A stretch of DNA of 64,000 nt from positions 47,064 to 111,063 of the forward strand of contig CAVQYV010000010.1 in the NCBI GenBank assembly GCA_963718295.1. Reading direction: 5' to 3'. Shown here piece by piece: positions 1 to 9,985 of the stretch. The position numbers and the translations under genes are program-made. The stretch comes from CAVQYV01 sp963718295 [NCBI: uncultured Methylomirabilota bacterium] (GTDB taxonomy: Bacteria > Methylomirabilota > Methylomirabilia > CAVQYV01). Every line of letters begins with the position of its first letter. Position 1 is the first letter of the stretch. The notes beneath the pieces are model-generated. The model had not been told where the DNA came from and searched no databases. It saw only the letters and a program-made list of their open reading frames with translations.

Positions 1-824
1 ATCCCCTTCACGATCTCGCTCTTCCAGCTGTTTGACATGCTGAGCCACATTGGGATTTTGAGCCAGAATCTCCGTCAGTTGTGCATCGAAACGCCCGGCA
101 GATTCCTCTAAGATGGTCAGATCGGCCTTCCAATCCAAGAGGTCCAGAACGCGCTGGACCAGCGCCAGGATCGCATGGGGGTTGCGGACTTCAGAGACAT
201 AATGAGGCACCTGCGCCCATAGGCTGATGGTAGAGAGGTTCGCCCTGCGAGCCGCATCGTTGAGAACGCCAACGATTCCGGTGGGGCCCTCGTAACGAGT
301 GAATACCGCCTGGAGGCGGCCCGCCAGCTCGATGTCGGTCGTGACGCAGGAGACCTTGGTTGGCCGAGTATGGGGGACATCGGCCAGGAAGGCCCCCAAC
401 GTCACGATCCTGCTTACCTGGCATTGGCTCGCGAGATCCAGCACAGACCGGCAATAGGCCTTCCAGCGCAGATGGGGCTCAACCCCAATCCCAATGATCA
501 CATCGCGGGGAAGGCCAGAGGCCTGGCTCTGATAGAAATGATTGGCAGGCCAGATGATCTCCCTTTCCCGGCCCGTTTTCTGTTTGAACCGGACCGTCGG
601 CCGCAACAGGGCGAAATGGTAGAACTCCTCAGCATCGATATAGGCGAATCTCTTCCCAGACCAGCACTGCACCAAGAACTCCGCCGCCGCCGTGGCGGAC
701 TCGGCCGCATCGTTCCATCCAGCAAAGGCAAGGATCATCACAGGCTCTCGCCATTTCTCAGGCATTCGTTCCACGATCAAAGCTTCCGTCGGCACCCTCT
801 CGCTCACCTCTCGATCCCATTCAT
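1..824 (-). CDS. PAC2-family (proteasome-assembly-chaperone-like) protein, 3' end beyond window
   Basis: The reading frame runs from an ATG at 824 off the left edge of the window, so the C-terminus is missing (274 codons seen). The translation contains the PAC2 signature 'ILAFAGWNDA' near residue 32, followed by 'FLVQCW', 'FYHF' and 'GIGVEPHLRW', and later 'VTLGAFLADVPH' with 'GPTGIVGVL'. This is the order found in PAC2-domain proteins, which resemble eukaryotic proteasome assembly chaperones. Their bacterial role is unknown. The start is uncertain: an in-frame GTG lies 16 codons upstream and an ATG (MPEKW) 20 codons downstream, and none has a strong Shine-Dalgarno. The gene reads in the same direction as the K+ channel gene upstream of it. 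Confidence 0.8.
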
Positions 825-952
825 GAACCCGAAGAACCGATTTTCCGATCCAGGACTCACCTTATATCTCACCTTTTGCTTCAGGTCAAATCAGATCCGC
901 CTTTTCTCATGGACCCCGCATCGCTTGCCGACAATCGCGACCCATGACTTCT

Positions 953-1984
953 TCAAGCAGATGCCCTTTCTTCCAGCCGTTTCATCTGCTTTGGCTCCCC
1001 CAGGGCCACCAACCGATCCCCCGGCTCCATTAAGACCTCCGGGGAAGGGTTGAAAACCATTCGGCCCGAGGCCTTCTTGACGGCGACGATGATTACCCCG
1101 TGCTCTTGCCGAATCCCCGAATCCCTCAGGGCCAAGTGGGCGAGTCCAGAGGAAGGGTGGATCTGAATCTCTTCCATCTCCAGTTCCAGGCTCTCGCTAT
1201 GGGTGGCGATCTCTATGAAGTCCACGACGGTCGGTTTCAATATGGTATGGGCCATCCGCAGTCCCCCAATCTGGTAGGGAGAGATCACTTTGTTGGCTCC
1301 CGCGCGCCCCAATTTTCGCTCGGATCCCTCCTCTTCTCCTCCCCGGGCCAGGATATAGAGCTTAGGGTTCAGGTCGCGGGCGGTCAACGTAATGAGAAGG
1401 TTTTCGGCATCGGATGGCAGGGCGGTGATCAATCCCTTGGCCCTGCTCACCCCAGCCTGTACCAAGGTCCCCTCTTCGGTGGCATCTCCCTGGATGGTTA
1501 AGAGCCCCTCCCATTGGTGCCGCGATAGGGTCTCCTTGTCCTTCTCGATCGCGACAAATGGGACCTTGTGTTGGCTGAATTCCTTGGCGATCAGGCGACC
1601 GACCCGACCGAATCCGCAGAGAATATAATGATCCTGCAACCTGTCGATCCTCCTCTCTGCCCTTTTCCTGCCCAAGAGCCGCTGCAGTTCTCCCTCGATT
1701 ACCCACTGGGTGATGCTGGTAAAGACCAAGAAGGCACAGCCAACCCCAAAGACGATCAGAATGATCGTGAACAGGCGACCGATCGAAGAGAATTCTGCCA
1801 CCTCCCTGAATCCCACGGTCGAGACGGTAATCACTGTCATGTAGAGGGCATCTAGGAGGGTGAGATGCTCCAGGAGATGATACCCGACCGTTCCCCCAAC
1901 GATGACCGAGAGGAGCAGGCAGAGGGAAATACTGAGTCGCCTTCCAGGGTCCATCGGCCTCCTGAGATCAATCGGGGACTTCAT
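953..1984 (-). CDS. Two-TM potassium channel with cytoplasmic RCK (TrkA-N/TrkA-C) domains
   Basis: A 343-residue ion channel subunit of the MthK/Kch architecture. Residues about 16-37 and 70-92 form two membrane helices. Between them is a pore loop with selectivity sequence TVGFRE (residues 56-61), which departs from the classical TVGYGD. A Rossmann RCK domain follows (GFGRVGR, residues 124-130, typical NAD/ligand-binding glycine pattern), and the last 85 residues match a TrkA-C domain. Such channels are inner-membrane tetramers gated by ligands bound to the RCK ring. The start is the ATG at 1984. The upstream region carries an 18-bp sequence also found upstream of glnS. Confidence 0.88.
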   Translation of the reverse strand: MKSPIDLRRPMDPGRRLSISLCLLLSVIVGGTVGYHLLEHLTLLDALYMTVITVSTVGFREVAEFSSIGRLFTIILIVFGVGCAFLVFTSITQWVIEGELQRLLGRKRAERRIDRLQDHYILCGFGRVGRLIAKEFSQHKVPFVAIEKDKETLSRHQWEGLLTIQGDATEEGTLVQAGVSRAKGLITALPSDAENLLITLTARDLNPKLYILARGGEEEGSERKLGRAGANKVISPYQIGGLRMAHTILKPTVVDFIEIATHSESLELEMEEIQIHPSSGLAHLALRDSGIRQEHGVIIVAVKKASGRMVFNPSPEVLMEPGDRLVALGEPKQMKRLEERASA

Positions 1985-2371
1985 CCCCCGGGTTCATGGA
2001 AAATACCGGATACCGGCGTATTTTAACGACAGAGGGAGGATTTGGCAAAGAAAATCATCGTATAACTCAAAAAACTTGACCGCTTTGCAAGCCGAATGTT
2101 ATGATATGAGGTACGAGCAAAACCGCTACCCCCCTTCATCAGGAGGGGGGTCTTCTTGGCTGCCAATCTCAGGTGAGATTCATTTCTGCGCCCCACGGAT
2201 AGAGGGCCTTGATCCTCATCACGGAAAACGTCAGAGCTTTGCGGCCTCGATGATTCGTTATCCATAAACGCTTATCACCGAATTCCACTGCGGAATGAAC
2301 CAGAGGCCTCTCGGCGATGATAAGAAAAAGCGCTTTCGGAAACTCATTCCGAAGGCAACTTAGGAGGATTC
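1985..2371. other. Intergenic region between divergent channel and foldase genes
   Basis: 387 bp without a supported gene. It holds a short inverted repeat AAAATAC/GTATTTT (2000-2006 and 2018-2024), the 18-bp sequence GATTTGGCAAAGAAAATC (2039-2056) that recurs at 10090-10107, and a G/C hairpin ACCCCCCT/AGGGGGGT (2128-2135 and 2144-2151) with an 8-nt loop. Promoters for the divergent genes should lie here, but I cannot assign them with confidence. Confidence 0.5.
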
Positions 2372-3409
2372 ATGCAAAGAGTACCGGGAATGTTGCGCTT
2401 GATCATGATCGTGATCCTGGCCCTGGCCGCAACCCCTCTGGGTTTTCTCGAATCCAGAGCCGAGCAGTCTGAGCCGGCTTCACCCACCATTGCACAACCG
2501 GAGAACAAAGCGATGGCAACGGTAAACGGAGTCACCCTTTACGAGGTGGACCTTCGGGGAATGACAGAGGCCCTCTGGAAAGGCTCCGGAAAACCCGACG
2601 CCCCTCCGGAGGGAGATCTTGCGCTCCGCAGGGAAGCGCTGAAACAGCTCATTGAATATGAGCTTCTATACCAGGATAGCCTCACCCTCGCGCCCGAGGA
2701 ATTGGAGAAGATAGAAAAGCAAGTGGAAGAGACGGTTTCAAACGCGGAAAAACAATCAGGCGGCAGGGAAAAGCTCGTCGAGCAATTGGCGCAGGGTGGG
2801 CTCACGCTGGAGCGGGCCCGGGATACCTTGAGGAAGAACCTCTTGGTTCGAGGCGATGTCGAACAGAAGGTGATATCCAAAGTCCAGGTGAGCGAAGAAG
2901 AGATCGGGGCCTTTTACCAGGCCAACACCGAGAGGTTCAAACATGAGGAGTTAATAGGGGCACGCCACATCTTGATCTTGGTGCCCAAGGATGCCACGGA
3001 GGAGCAGAAAAAGGCTGTCCTGGAGAAGATCTCCGCCCTGCGGAAGGAGATCTCGGGGGGCAAGGAGTTCGCGGAAGTTGCCAAGGCGAGTTCGGAATGT
3101 CCCAGCAAAGAGCGCGGTGGCGACCTGGGATATTTCCCTAAGGGCACAATGGTGCCGGAGTTTGAACAGGTGGCCTACTCCTTGAAGGAAGGGGAGGTGA
3201 GCGAGCCGGTGCTGACCCAGTTCGGCTATCATCTCATCCTGGTCTATGGGAGAAAACCTGCCGGGGTTTCGCCCCTTGAGGAGGTCCGTGGGACCGTGGA
3301 AACGGACCTTAGGAACCAGAAAACTCAGGAGGCTTTCAACTCGTACACGGAGAACCTCCGCAAGGTTGCGAAAATCACGATCTTGGATCAAACTCTGGCG
3401 CAAGATTAG
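2372..3409 (+). CDS. Periplasmic SurA/PpiC-type peptidyl-prolyl cis-trans isomerase
   Basis: 345 residues, ATG preceded by a clear AGGAGG. An N-terminal hydrophobic segment (residues 8-22) suggests export. Residues about 45-170 form a SurA-N-like helical chaperone domain ('ATVNGVTLYEVDL', 'LKQLIEYELLYQD'). Residues about 195-290 form a parvulin rotamase ('GARHILILVPKDATEEQ', 'CPSKERGGDLGYF', 'FGYHLILVYGRKP'). The family catalyses proline isomerisation and helps outer-membrane or secreted proteins fold. A close paralog lies at 10284-11324. The adjoining downstream genes are an RND adaptor and pump, but the 115-bp gap to the adaptor start leaves co-transcription uncertain. Confidence 0.9.
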   Translation: MQRVPGMLRLIMIVILALAATPLGFLESRAEQSEPASPTIAQPENKAMATVNGVTLYEVDLRGMTEALWKGSGKPDAPPEGDLALRREALKQLIEYELLYQDSLTLAPEELEKIEKQVEETVSNAEKQSGGREKLVEQLAQGGLTLERARDTLRKNLLVRGDVEQKVISKVQVSEEEIGAFYQANTERFKHEELIGARHILILVPKDATEEQKKAVLEKISALRKEISGGKEFAEVAKASSECPSKERGGDLGYFPKGTMVPEFEQVAYSLKEGEVSEPVLTQFGYHLILVYGRKPAGVSPLEEVRGTVETDLRNQKTQEAFNSYTENLRKVAKITILDQTLAQD

Positions 3410-3524
3410 GATTCCCTTTTGAATGAGAAAAATGAGGAAGGGATTGGAAATAGGAGTTGAGTTAAGTTCCAAAGTTCGAAACGAAGGCTGTACGAATCAG
3501 CCAACGGCTGAGGAAAACCCAATT

Positions 3525-4808
3525 ATGAAATACGTTCTCACGTCTAAACGAAAGGGCTGGATCACTTCACATCAGGGGTATCTGCCTGCGGTCTGTCTCG
3601 CCTTGTTGATGGCGAATCTGATTTTCTTCGGGGGATGCTCCAGCGGGAAATCTGAGGTGCCAACCACCAGGCCGCCCGTGCCCGTCGCTGCGGCTGTGGT
3701 CATACAAAAGACTATGCCGGTGCAGATTCGCACCATTGGCAGCGTGGAGGCCTATTCCACAGTCTCGATCAAAGCCCAGGTGGGAGGGACGCTGACCGCC
3801 GTCCACTTCAAAGAAGGACAAGATGTAAAGAGGGGGGATCTCCTCTTCACCATTGACTCACGGCCCTTGGAATCCGATCTAAAGCGTGCCGAAGCCAACC
3901 TGAACCGCAACATGGCGCAGTTGAAGCAGGCTCATGCTAACCTGGCAAGGGATATGGCCCAGTTGAAAAATGCGGAGTCGGAGGCTCGCCGTTTTGCAGA
4001 CCTGATCAAGGAAGGTATTGCCACCCAACGCGACTATGATCAGGCCGGCACCAACGTCGAGGCGCTGCAGGCTGCCGTCGGCGCCGACAAAGCGGCGATA
4101 GAAAACGCGGAGGCGGCGATCCGGGCCGACAAAGCGGCGGTGGAAAGTGCAAAGCTGTCCCTGGCATACTGCTATATTCGCTCTCCCATGGATGGGCGCA
4201 CCGGAAGCCTGATGGTCAATCAGGGAAATCTGATCAAGGCCAACGACACCCAAGCTCTGGTAGTCATCAACCAGATCAGCCCGATTTACGTCAATGTATC
4301 GATTCCCGAGAGGGATCTTTTCCAGATCAAGAAGTATATGTTGGCTGGCAAGCTCGCGCTGGAGGCCATCATACCCAGCGACGGGGAGAAGTCCGAAACC
4401 GGATTCATCAGCTTCGTGGACAACGCCGTGGACCGTTCCACCGGCACCATCCGTCTCAAGGGAACCTTTGTCAATCAAGAAAAGCGGCTATGGCCCGGAC
4501 AGTTCGTCCAGGTGGCCCTGACTTTGGCCATACAGCAAAACGCCGTAGTGGTGCCATCCCAGGCAGTTCAGGCGGCGCAGAAAGGGCAATACGTTTTCGT
4601 GGTCAAGCCCGATCTCTCCGTGGAAGTGCGGTCCGTAGCCGTAGGTGCCACGCTCAGTGGTGAGACCGTGATCGAGAAAGGGCTGCAGCCTGGCGAGAAC
4701 GTGGTAACCGACGGTCAGCTTCGGCTCGTTCCGGGCGCCAAAGTAGAAGTGAAGAGCGGACCTGAGACCCTCCAAGGTCCCCCGGGCAGCAGGCAAAGCC
4801 CCACTTAA
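3525..4808 (+). CDS. RND efflux periplasmic adaptor lipoprotein (AcrA/MdtA type)
   Basis: 427 residues from the ATG at 3525 (AGGA 10 nt upstream). An earlier in-frame ATG at 3423 would add 34 unrelated residues. The signal segment ends at a lipobox (FFGGCSSG), so it should be lipid-anchored in the periplasm. The order is typical of membrane-fusion proteins: lipoyl half-motif (VGGTLTAVHFKEGQDVKRGDLLF), an alpha-hairpin with repeated ADKAAIENAEAA-like turns, the second lipoyl half (CYIRSPMDGRTG), then beta-barrel and membrane-proximal domains ending LVPGAKVEVKSG. It bridges the pump encoded just downstream to an outer-membrane channel. No TolC homolog is encoded nearby. Confidence 0.93.
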   Translation: MKYVLTSKRKGWITSHQGYLPAVCLALLMANLIFFGGCSSGKSEVPTTRPPVPVAAAVVIQKTMPVQIRTIGSVEAYSTVSIKAQVGGTLTAVHFKEGQDVKRGDLLFTIDSRPLESDLKRAEANLNRNMAQLKQAHANLARDMAQLKNAESEARRFADLIKEGIATQRDYDQAGTNVEALQAAVGADKAAIENAEAAIRADKAAVESAKLSLAYCYIRSPMDGRTGSLMVNQGNLIKANDTQALVVINQISPIYVNVSIPERDLFQIKKYMLAGKLALEAIIPSDGEKSETGFISFVDNAVDRSTGTIRLKGTFVNQEKRLWPGQFVQVALTLAIQQNAVVVPSQAVQAAQKGQYVFVVKPDLSVEVRSVAVGATLSGETVIEKGLQPGENVVTDGQLRLVPGAKVEVKSGPETLQGPPGSRQSPT

Positions 4809-4860
4809 AAAGCATATCGGGTAAAGATAAATGACGCAGAACCCTCTGGGATCTAAAGAT

Positions 4861-4884
4861 GCCTCCCCGCAAACGCGGGGAGGC
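4861..4884 (+). promoter_or_regulatory. Perfect hairpin enclosing the Shine-Dalgarno of the RND pump gene
   Basis: GCCTCCCCGC (4861-4870) and GCGGGGAGGC (4875-4884) are perfect reverse complements around an AAAC loop. The right arm contains GGGGAGG, an excellent Shine-Dalgarno placed 4 nt before the GTG at 4888. Folding of the mRNA would therefore hide the ribosome-binding site. No T-run follows, so it is not an intrinsic terminator. It could modulate pump translation, for example by coupling to the adaptor or as a thermometer. That role is inference. Confidence 0.5.
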
Positions 4885-4887
4885 AAT

Positions 4888-7800
4888 GTGTCCGAGCTGT
4901 TCATTCGCCGACCGGTGATGACCACCCTCATCATGCTGGCCATCCTGCTATTCGGCGTCATTGCTTATCGGGTCTTGCCGGTGAGTGACCTGCCGAATGT
5001 GGATTTCCCCACCCTCTTGGTGAACGCCAGCCTGCCTGGGGCCAGCCCGGAAACGATGGCCTCGGCGGTGGCAACCCCTCTGGAGCGGCAGTTTTCTACC
5101 ATCGCCGGCCTGGATTCCATGAACTCCACCAATGGTCTGGGGGTGACTTTAATCACCCTCCAGTTCAGCCTGGACCGGAACATCGATGCCGCCGCCCAGG
5201 ATGTGCAGGCGGCCATTACCAAAGCCACAAAACAGCTCCCCCAGAATATGCCCACTCCTCCCGCTTACCAGAAGGTTAACCCTGCTGACCAACCCGTTCT
5301 TTATCTGAGCCTGAGCTCGCCTATCCTTCCTCTCTCTACCATAAATCGATACGCAGATACATTCATTGCCCCGCGAATCTCGATGATCAGCGGTGTGGCC
5401 CAAGTTCAGATCTTTGGCTCCCAGAAGTATGCCGTTCGAGCCCAGCTCGATCCGCAAGCCCTGGCTTCGCGCGCCATTGGAATCGACGAGGTAGCCTCTG
5501 CCGTAGCAAAGGGGAACGTGAACCTGCCTACCGGGACTTTGCAGGGAGCCCACCGGGCCTTTACGGTACAGGCCAATGGGCAACTCACCGAGGCGGCTGC
5601 TTACCGTCCCCTGATCGTAGCCTACCGTAACGGTCAGCCCGTGAGGCTGGAAGAGCTGGGGAGGGTCATCGACAGCGTGGAAATGGACAAGGTGGCCAGC
5701 TGGTACAATGAAACCCGCGCCATCGTCCTGGCCATCCAACGTCAACCGGGTACGAACACGGTGGAAGTGGTAGATGCGATTCAGAAACTCTTGCCCACTT
5801 TTAAGTCGCAGCTCCCGGCCTCGATTGCCCTGGACACGATCTATGATCGCTCCATGTCGATTCGGGAGTCGGTCAGTGATGTCAAGTTCACCCTCTTCCT
5901 GGCGATTTGCCTGGTCATCTTCGTGATCTTTCTCTTTCTGCGCAACCTCTCCGCCACATTGATTCCCAGCCTGGCACTGCCTTTTTCGATCATCGGCACC
6001 TTCACCGTTATGTATCTTCTGGGCTACAGCCTGGATAACCTCTCCTTGATGGCTTTGATTCTCTCGGTGGGCTTTGTGGTGGACGACGCCATCGTCATGC
6101 TGGAGAATATCGTGCGGCACTTGGAGCAGGGGGAAAAACCCTTGCAGGCGGCCCTGAACGGATCCAAAGAGGTTGGCTTCACGATTGTTTCCATGACCCT
6201 TTCCCTGGTGGCGGTTTTCATCCCGGTCCTCTTCATGGGGGGAATCCTGGGACGATTGCTCAATGAATTCGCCGTTACGATCAGCGTGGCTATCTTGGTC
6301 TCCGGCGTAGTCTCCCTGAGCCTCACCCCGTTGCTATGCAGCCGTTTCCTGCGGCCCCCCAGCGGGCAGAAACATAATCGCCTCTACGCGGCCTCCGAGC
6401 GAGTCTTCCAATGGACGCTCGACTTTTATGGCAGGAGCCTGAGAGGGGCATTGAAGCACCGCCGGGCCACTATGATCATTATGGCTGTCACTCTCGTCGC
6501 TACGGGATACCTTTTCGTCAAGGTTCCCACGGGATTCCTGCCGAACGAGGATACTGGTGCCATCTTTGGCTTCACGGAGGCGGTCCAAGGAATTTCTTTT
6601 GACGACATGGCGCGACACCAGCAGCGCATTGTCGAGGCCATCCGGAAGGATCCCAACATTGCCTCCGTATTCTCCAGCATTGGGGCTAGTGGTAACTGGG
6701 TGGGGGCCAATAGCGGTCGAGTCTTTATTCGCCTTAAACCTCGCTCTGAGCGCAAATTGAACGCGGACGCCATTATTCAGGAGTTTAGGAAGAAAGTAGT
6801 GGGGATCCCTGGAATCCAGGTGTTCCTGCAGAATCTTCCCCCCATCCGGATCGGGGGACAGCTGACCAAGAGCGTATATCAGTTAACCCTGCAGGATCCG
6901 GACACCCAGGAGCTTTACCGATATGTTCCCATACTGGAGGAGAAGATGCGGGCGCTGCCCGGACTCCAGGATGTGACCTCTGACCTGCATATCAAGAATC
7001 CTCAGGTGAACGTCGAGATCGACCGGGAGAAGGCCGCTGCCCTCGGAGTTACCGCAGAGCAGATCGAAGATGCCCTGTACACCTCTTATGGAACCCGTCA
7101 GATCTCGACCATCTATGCGCCCGATAATCAGTATATGGTGATCATGGAGCTCTTGCCCCAATACCAGCTGGATCCCTCGGTCCTATCCATGCTTTACGTG
7201 CGCTCCTCCAAAGGTCAACTCGTGCCTTTGAATGCGGTGGCGGATCTGTCCACAGGTCTGGGGCCTTTAACCGTAAACCACCTGGGCCAACTTCCTGCTG
7301 TTACCATCTCCTTCAACCTCAAACCAGGCGTCTCTCTGGGCGATGCAGTTGCTGCAGTAGAAGAACTGACCCGTAGCACTTTACCGCCCACCATCAGCAC
7401 GAGCTTTCAAGGCATGGCCCAGGCATTTCAATCCTCCATGAAGAATCTATGGATCCTCTTGATCATGGCCATCCTGGTCATCTACCTGGTGCTGGGCATC
7501 CTCTACGAGAGCTTCCTCCACCCTTTGACGATCCTTTCCGGCCTGCCGGCTGCCGGGTTCGGTGCCTTGTTGACCCTGCTAATCTTTCATAAGGATCTGA
7601 ACCTTTACGCCTTTGTGGGCGTCATCATGCTGGTAGGTCTGGTGAAGAAGAACGGCATCATCATGATCGATTTCGCCCTGGATGCCCAGAGAAAGGAAGG
7701 GAAAAATCCTTTTGATGCCATTCATGAGGCGTGCGTGGTGCGATTCCGTCCTATTATGATGACCACCATGTCCGCCCTCATGGGCACTTTACCGATCGCC

Positions 7801-8004
7801 TTGGGCTATGGGGCGGGAGGGGAAGCACGGCAGGGCCTGGGCCTGGCCGTAGTGGGAGGCCTGCTCGTCTCCCAATTGCTGACCCTCTATATCACCCCGG
7901 TCGTTTACACCTACATCGAATCTTTCCGGGAAAGGACTGCCAATCGAGCCCGGGTCCGACGCCGGCTGACACCGGAGGCCCAGATCGCACCCGCCGCCGA
8001 GTAA
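4888..8004 (+). CDS. RND multidrug efflux pump permease (HAE1 family, MdtB/MdtC-like)
   Basis: 1038 residues from the GTG at 4888. Family members begin at about this point (VSELFIRRPVMTTL) and a GGGGAGG lies just upstream. An in-frame ATG at 4831 would add 19 residues encoded largely by the hairpin and has only a weak ribosome site. Two repeats of six membrane helices with large periplasmic loops are evident. The TM4 proton-relay motif 'VVDDAIVMLENI' is present, as are 'GSKEVGFTIVSMTLSLVAVFIPVLFMGG' in pieces and the second-half 'GLVKKNGIIMIDFA'. The complex is a proton-driven exporter of drugs or lipids, paired with the adaptor encoded upstream. Confidence 0.95.
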   Translation: MSELFIRRPVMTTLIMLAILLFGVIAYRVLPVSDLPNVDFPTLLVNASLPGASPETMASAVATPLERQFSTIAGLDSMNSTNGLGVTLITLQFSLDRNIDAAAQDVQAAITKATKQLPQNMPTPPAYQKVNPADQPVLYLSLSSPILPLSTINRYADTFIAPRISMISGVAQVQIFGSQKYAVRAQLDPQALASRAIGIDEVASAVAKGNVNLPTGTLQGAHRAFTVQANGQLTEAAAYRPLIVAYRNGQPVRLEELGRVIDSVEMDKVASWYNETRAIVLAIQRQPGTNTVEVVDAIQKLLPTFKSQLPASIALDTIYDRSMSIRESVSDVKFTLFLAICLVIFVIFLFLRNLSATLIPSLALPFSIIGTFTVMYLLGYSLDNLSLMALILSVGFVVDDAIVMLENIVRHLEQGEKPLQAALNGSKEVGFTIVSMTLSLVAVFIPVLFMGGILGRLLNEFAVTISVAILVSGVVSLSLTPLLCSRFLRPPSGQKHNRLYAASERVFQWTLDFYGRSLRGALKHRRATMIIMAVTLVATGYLFVKVPTGFLPNEDTGAIFGFTEAVQGISFDDMARHQQRIVEAIRKDPNIASVFSSIGASGNWVGANSGRVFIRLKPRSERKLNADAIIQEFRKKVVGIPGIQVFLQNLPPIRIGGQLTKSVYQLTLQDPDTQELYRYVPILEEKMRALPGLQDVTSDLHIKNPQVNVEIDREKAAALGVTAEQIEDALYTSYGTRQISTIYAPDNQYMVIMELLPQYQLDPSVLSMLYVRSSKGQLVPLNAVADLSTGLGPLTVNHLGQLPAVTISFNLKPGVSLGDAVAAVEELTRSTLPPTISTSFQGMAQAFQSSMKNLWILLIMAILVIYLVLGILYESFLHPLTILSGLPAAGFGALLTLLIFHKDLNLYAFVGVIMLVGLVKKNGIIMIDFALDAQRKEGKNPFDAIHEACVVRFRPIMMTTMSALMGTLPIALGYGAGGEARQGLGLAVVGGLLVSQLLTLYITPVVYTYIESFRERTANRARVRRRLTPEAQIAPAAE

Positions 8005-8293
8005 AGCCGGCCGCTGAGCTCACCAGGAGGATCGACAGGAAACGGAGAGGAAAATAGGCAGACCAGTGGGAAAGAGGCCTATGGGAAAAGCTTGGAAGAA
8101 CTGCTGGAGGTTCCTGTCCTTCTGGGCTATGAAGCCTTGAAGGCTGGACGACCGCTGGGGGAAAGGGATAAATCTATCGGCAGGTAGGCACCGGACAGAT
8201 CAGATCTCGGAGGATCGCGGTGCCTATTCTATTCATAGGGGGGGGATCTCTTCCCCCATGAGAGCTACAGCCAAGGGAAAACGGATATCCCGG
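8005..8293. other. Intergenic region between convergent pump and glnS genes
   Basis: No ORF with a credible start was found. A 9-bp perfect inverted repeat, TAGGCACCG (8185-8193) and CGGTGCCTA (8218-8226), has a 24-nt loop and is followed by TTCTATTC. It could end the pump transcript. A second G/C-run hairpin (GGGGG...CCCCC) follows near 8240-8260. Both are weak terminator candidates. Confidence 0.4.
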
Positions 8294-9985
8294 CTATTGC
8301 TTCTTCTCCGCCTTCGCGATCTTGGCCCATGGATCCACCAAGGTCACGGCCCGGTTGAATACCAACCTGCCGTTTACGGAATCAGGATCCACGCAGAAAT
8401 AGCCCAGCCTCTCGAACTGGTGGTGGCTGCCCGGCATTGCACCCCTCAAGCTGGGCTCCATCTGGCAGCCTGTTAATATCTCCAGGGAATTCGGGTTCAA
8501 GGAGAACCTGAAGTCCTCATCCTCTTCACCTGGATTGGCCTTCCGGAAGAGGTGGTCGTAGAGCCGGACCTCCGCCGGAATCGCATGGGCAGCCGAAACC
8601 CAGTGCAGTGTCGCCTTGACCTTCCGTCCGTCCGGCGCGTCCCCTCCCCGGGTCTTGGGGTCATAGGTGCAGTGCAATTCGACCACTTCGCCGGTCTCCT
8701 CGTCCTTCACCACCTCCACACATTTGACGAAATAAGCATAGCGTAGCCGCACCTCGCGCCCCGGGGCCAGACGGTAGAACTTGGGAGGTGGATCCTCCCG
8801 AAAGTCCTCCCGCTCGATGTATAGCACCCGGGAGAAGGGGACCTTGCGCGTGCCCATACTGGGATCCTCCGGATTGTTGACGGCATCCATCTCTTCCGCC
8901 AGACCTTCCGGATAGTTCTCTATCACCACCCGAAGGGGGCGCAGGACTCCCATCGCCCGAGGGGCGCGCTTATTCAGATCTTCACGAAGAGAATCCTCCA
9001 GCAGGGCGATGTCCACAATACTGTTATTCTTGGCCACCCCGATTCGATTGCAGAAGGCTCGGATGGATTCGGGAGTATACCCCCTCCTCCGCAGACCTGA
9101 GAGGGTAGGCATGCGGGGATCGTCCCAGCCCTTCATATGTCCCTCGTTTACCAACAGAAGCAGCTTTCGCTTGCTCAAAACCGTATAGCTCACATTCAGG
9201 CGCGCGAACTCGATCTGTTGAGGATGATAGACTCCCAACTCATCCAAGAACCAATCATAGAGTGGGCGATGATCCTCGAATTCCAGCGTGCAGATGGAAT
9301 GGGTGATGCCTTCGATGGAATCGCAGAGGCCATGGGCGAAATCATACATGGGATAGATGCACCATAGCTCGCCGGTCCGGTGATGTTCCAGGTGAAGGAT
9401 GCGGTATATGACCGGATCTCGCATATTTAGATTGGCAGAGGCCATATCGATCTTCGCCCGAAGCACGTGGGCACCGTTTTCAAACTCGCCGGCCCGCATG
9501 CGCTGGAATAAACCCAGGTTCTCCTCGAGGGAACGGCTCCGATACGGACTCGCCTTGCCCGGTTCGGTCAGAGTGCCTCGATACTCTCTGATCTCATCTG
9601 CACTGAGGCTGTCCACATAGGCCTTCCCATTTTCAATGAGCTTGGCGGCGTATCCATAGAGCTGCTCGAAGTAGTCGGAGGCGTAAAAGAGGCGATCATC
9701 CCAATCGAACCCGAGCCATCGGACATCCTTGATAATGGAATTCACATACTCGATGTCCTCCTTGCTCGGATTGGTATCATCGAATCGCAGATTGCACAGG
9801 CCCTTGAATTCGGCAGCCAGCCCGAAATTGAGGCAGATCGATTTGGCGTGTCCAATATGCAGATATCCATTGGGCTCAGGAGGAAATCGGGTATGGACCC
9901 GGCCTCCGTACTTGTTGGTCGCCATATCCTCGATGATGATATTGCGAACGAAGTTGGGGGGGGCAATGGAATCCGGTCTGCTCAT
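8294..9985 (-). CDS. glnS: Glutaminyl-tRNA synthetase
   Basis: 563 residues. Class I synthetase that charges tRNA-Gln with glutamine in the cytoplasm. The HIGH motif appears as [11 protein letters not shown] (residues 39-49) and the KMSKS equivalent as VLSKRK. The GlnRS-specific segments '[13 protein letters not shown]', '[11 protein letters not shown]', '[18 protein letters not shown]' and the C-terminal anticodon-binding beta-barrel region are all present. I chose the ATG at 9985 ([17 protein letters not shown] about 10 nt upstream) because homologs start here. An in-frame start at 10099 would add 38 residues of non-family sequence. A direct GlnRS, rather than only GatCAB transamidation, fits a proteobacterial-type lineage. 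Confidence 0.96.
   Translation of the reverse strand: MSRPDSIAPPNFVRNIIIEDMATNKYGGRVHTRFPPEPNGYLHIGHAKSICLNFGLAAEFKGLCNLRFDDTNPSKEDIEYVNSIIKDVRWLGFDWDDRLFYASDYFEQLYGYAAKLIENGKAYVDSLSADEIREYRGTLTEPGKASPYRSRSLEENLGLFQRMRAGEFENGAHVLRAKIDMASANLNMRDPVIYRILHLEHHRTGELWCIYPMYDFAHGLCDSIEGITHSICTLEFEDHRPLYDWFLDELGVYHPQQIEFARLNVSYTVLSKRKLLLLVNEGHMKGWDDPRMPTLSGLRRRGYTPESIRAFCNRIGVAKNNSIVDIALLEDSLREDLNKRAPRAMGVLRPLRVVIENYPEGLAEEMDAVNNPEDPSMGTRKVPFSRVLYIEREDFREDPPPKFYRLAPGREVRLRYAYFVKCVEVVKDEETGEVVELHCTYDPKTRGGDAPDGRKVKATLHWVSAAHAIPAEVRLYDHLFRKANPGEEDEDFRFSLNPNSLEILTGCQMEPSLRGAMPGSHHQFERLGYFCVDPDSVNGRLVFNRAVTLVDPWAKIAKAEKKQ

Noticed and set aside
370-1053. Plus-strand 227-codon frame opposite the PAC2 gene
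   Set aside because: It is antisense to a well-supported PAC2-family protein and to the end of the K+ channel, with no family features of its own.
4831-4887. ATG at 4831 as start of the RND pump
   Set aside because: Its ribosome site is weak and the added 19 residues are mostly coded by a hairpin; the GTG at 4888 matches the family N-terminus and has GGGGAGG. Kept only as an alternative.
8033-8187. Open frame after the first pump gene ending SLEELLEVPVLLGYEALKAG...
   Set aside because: No start codon after the pump's stop and no recognisable family; treated as noncoding.
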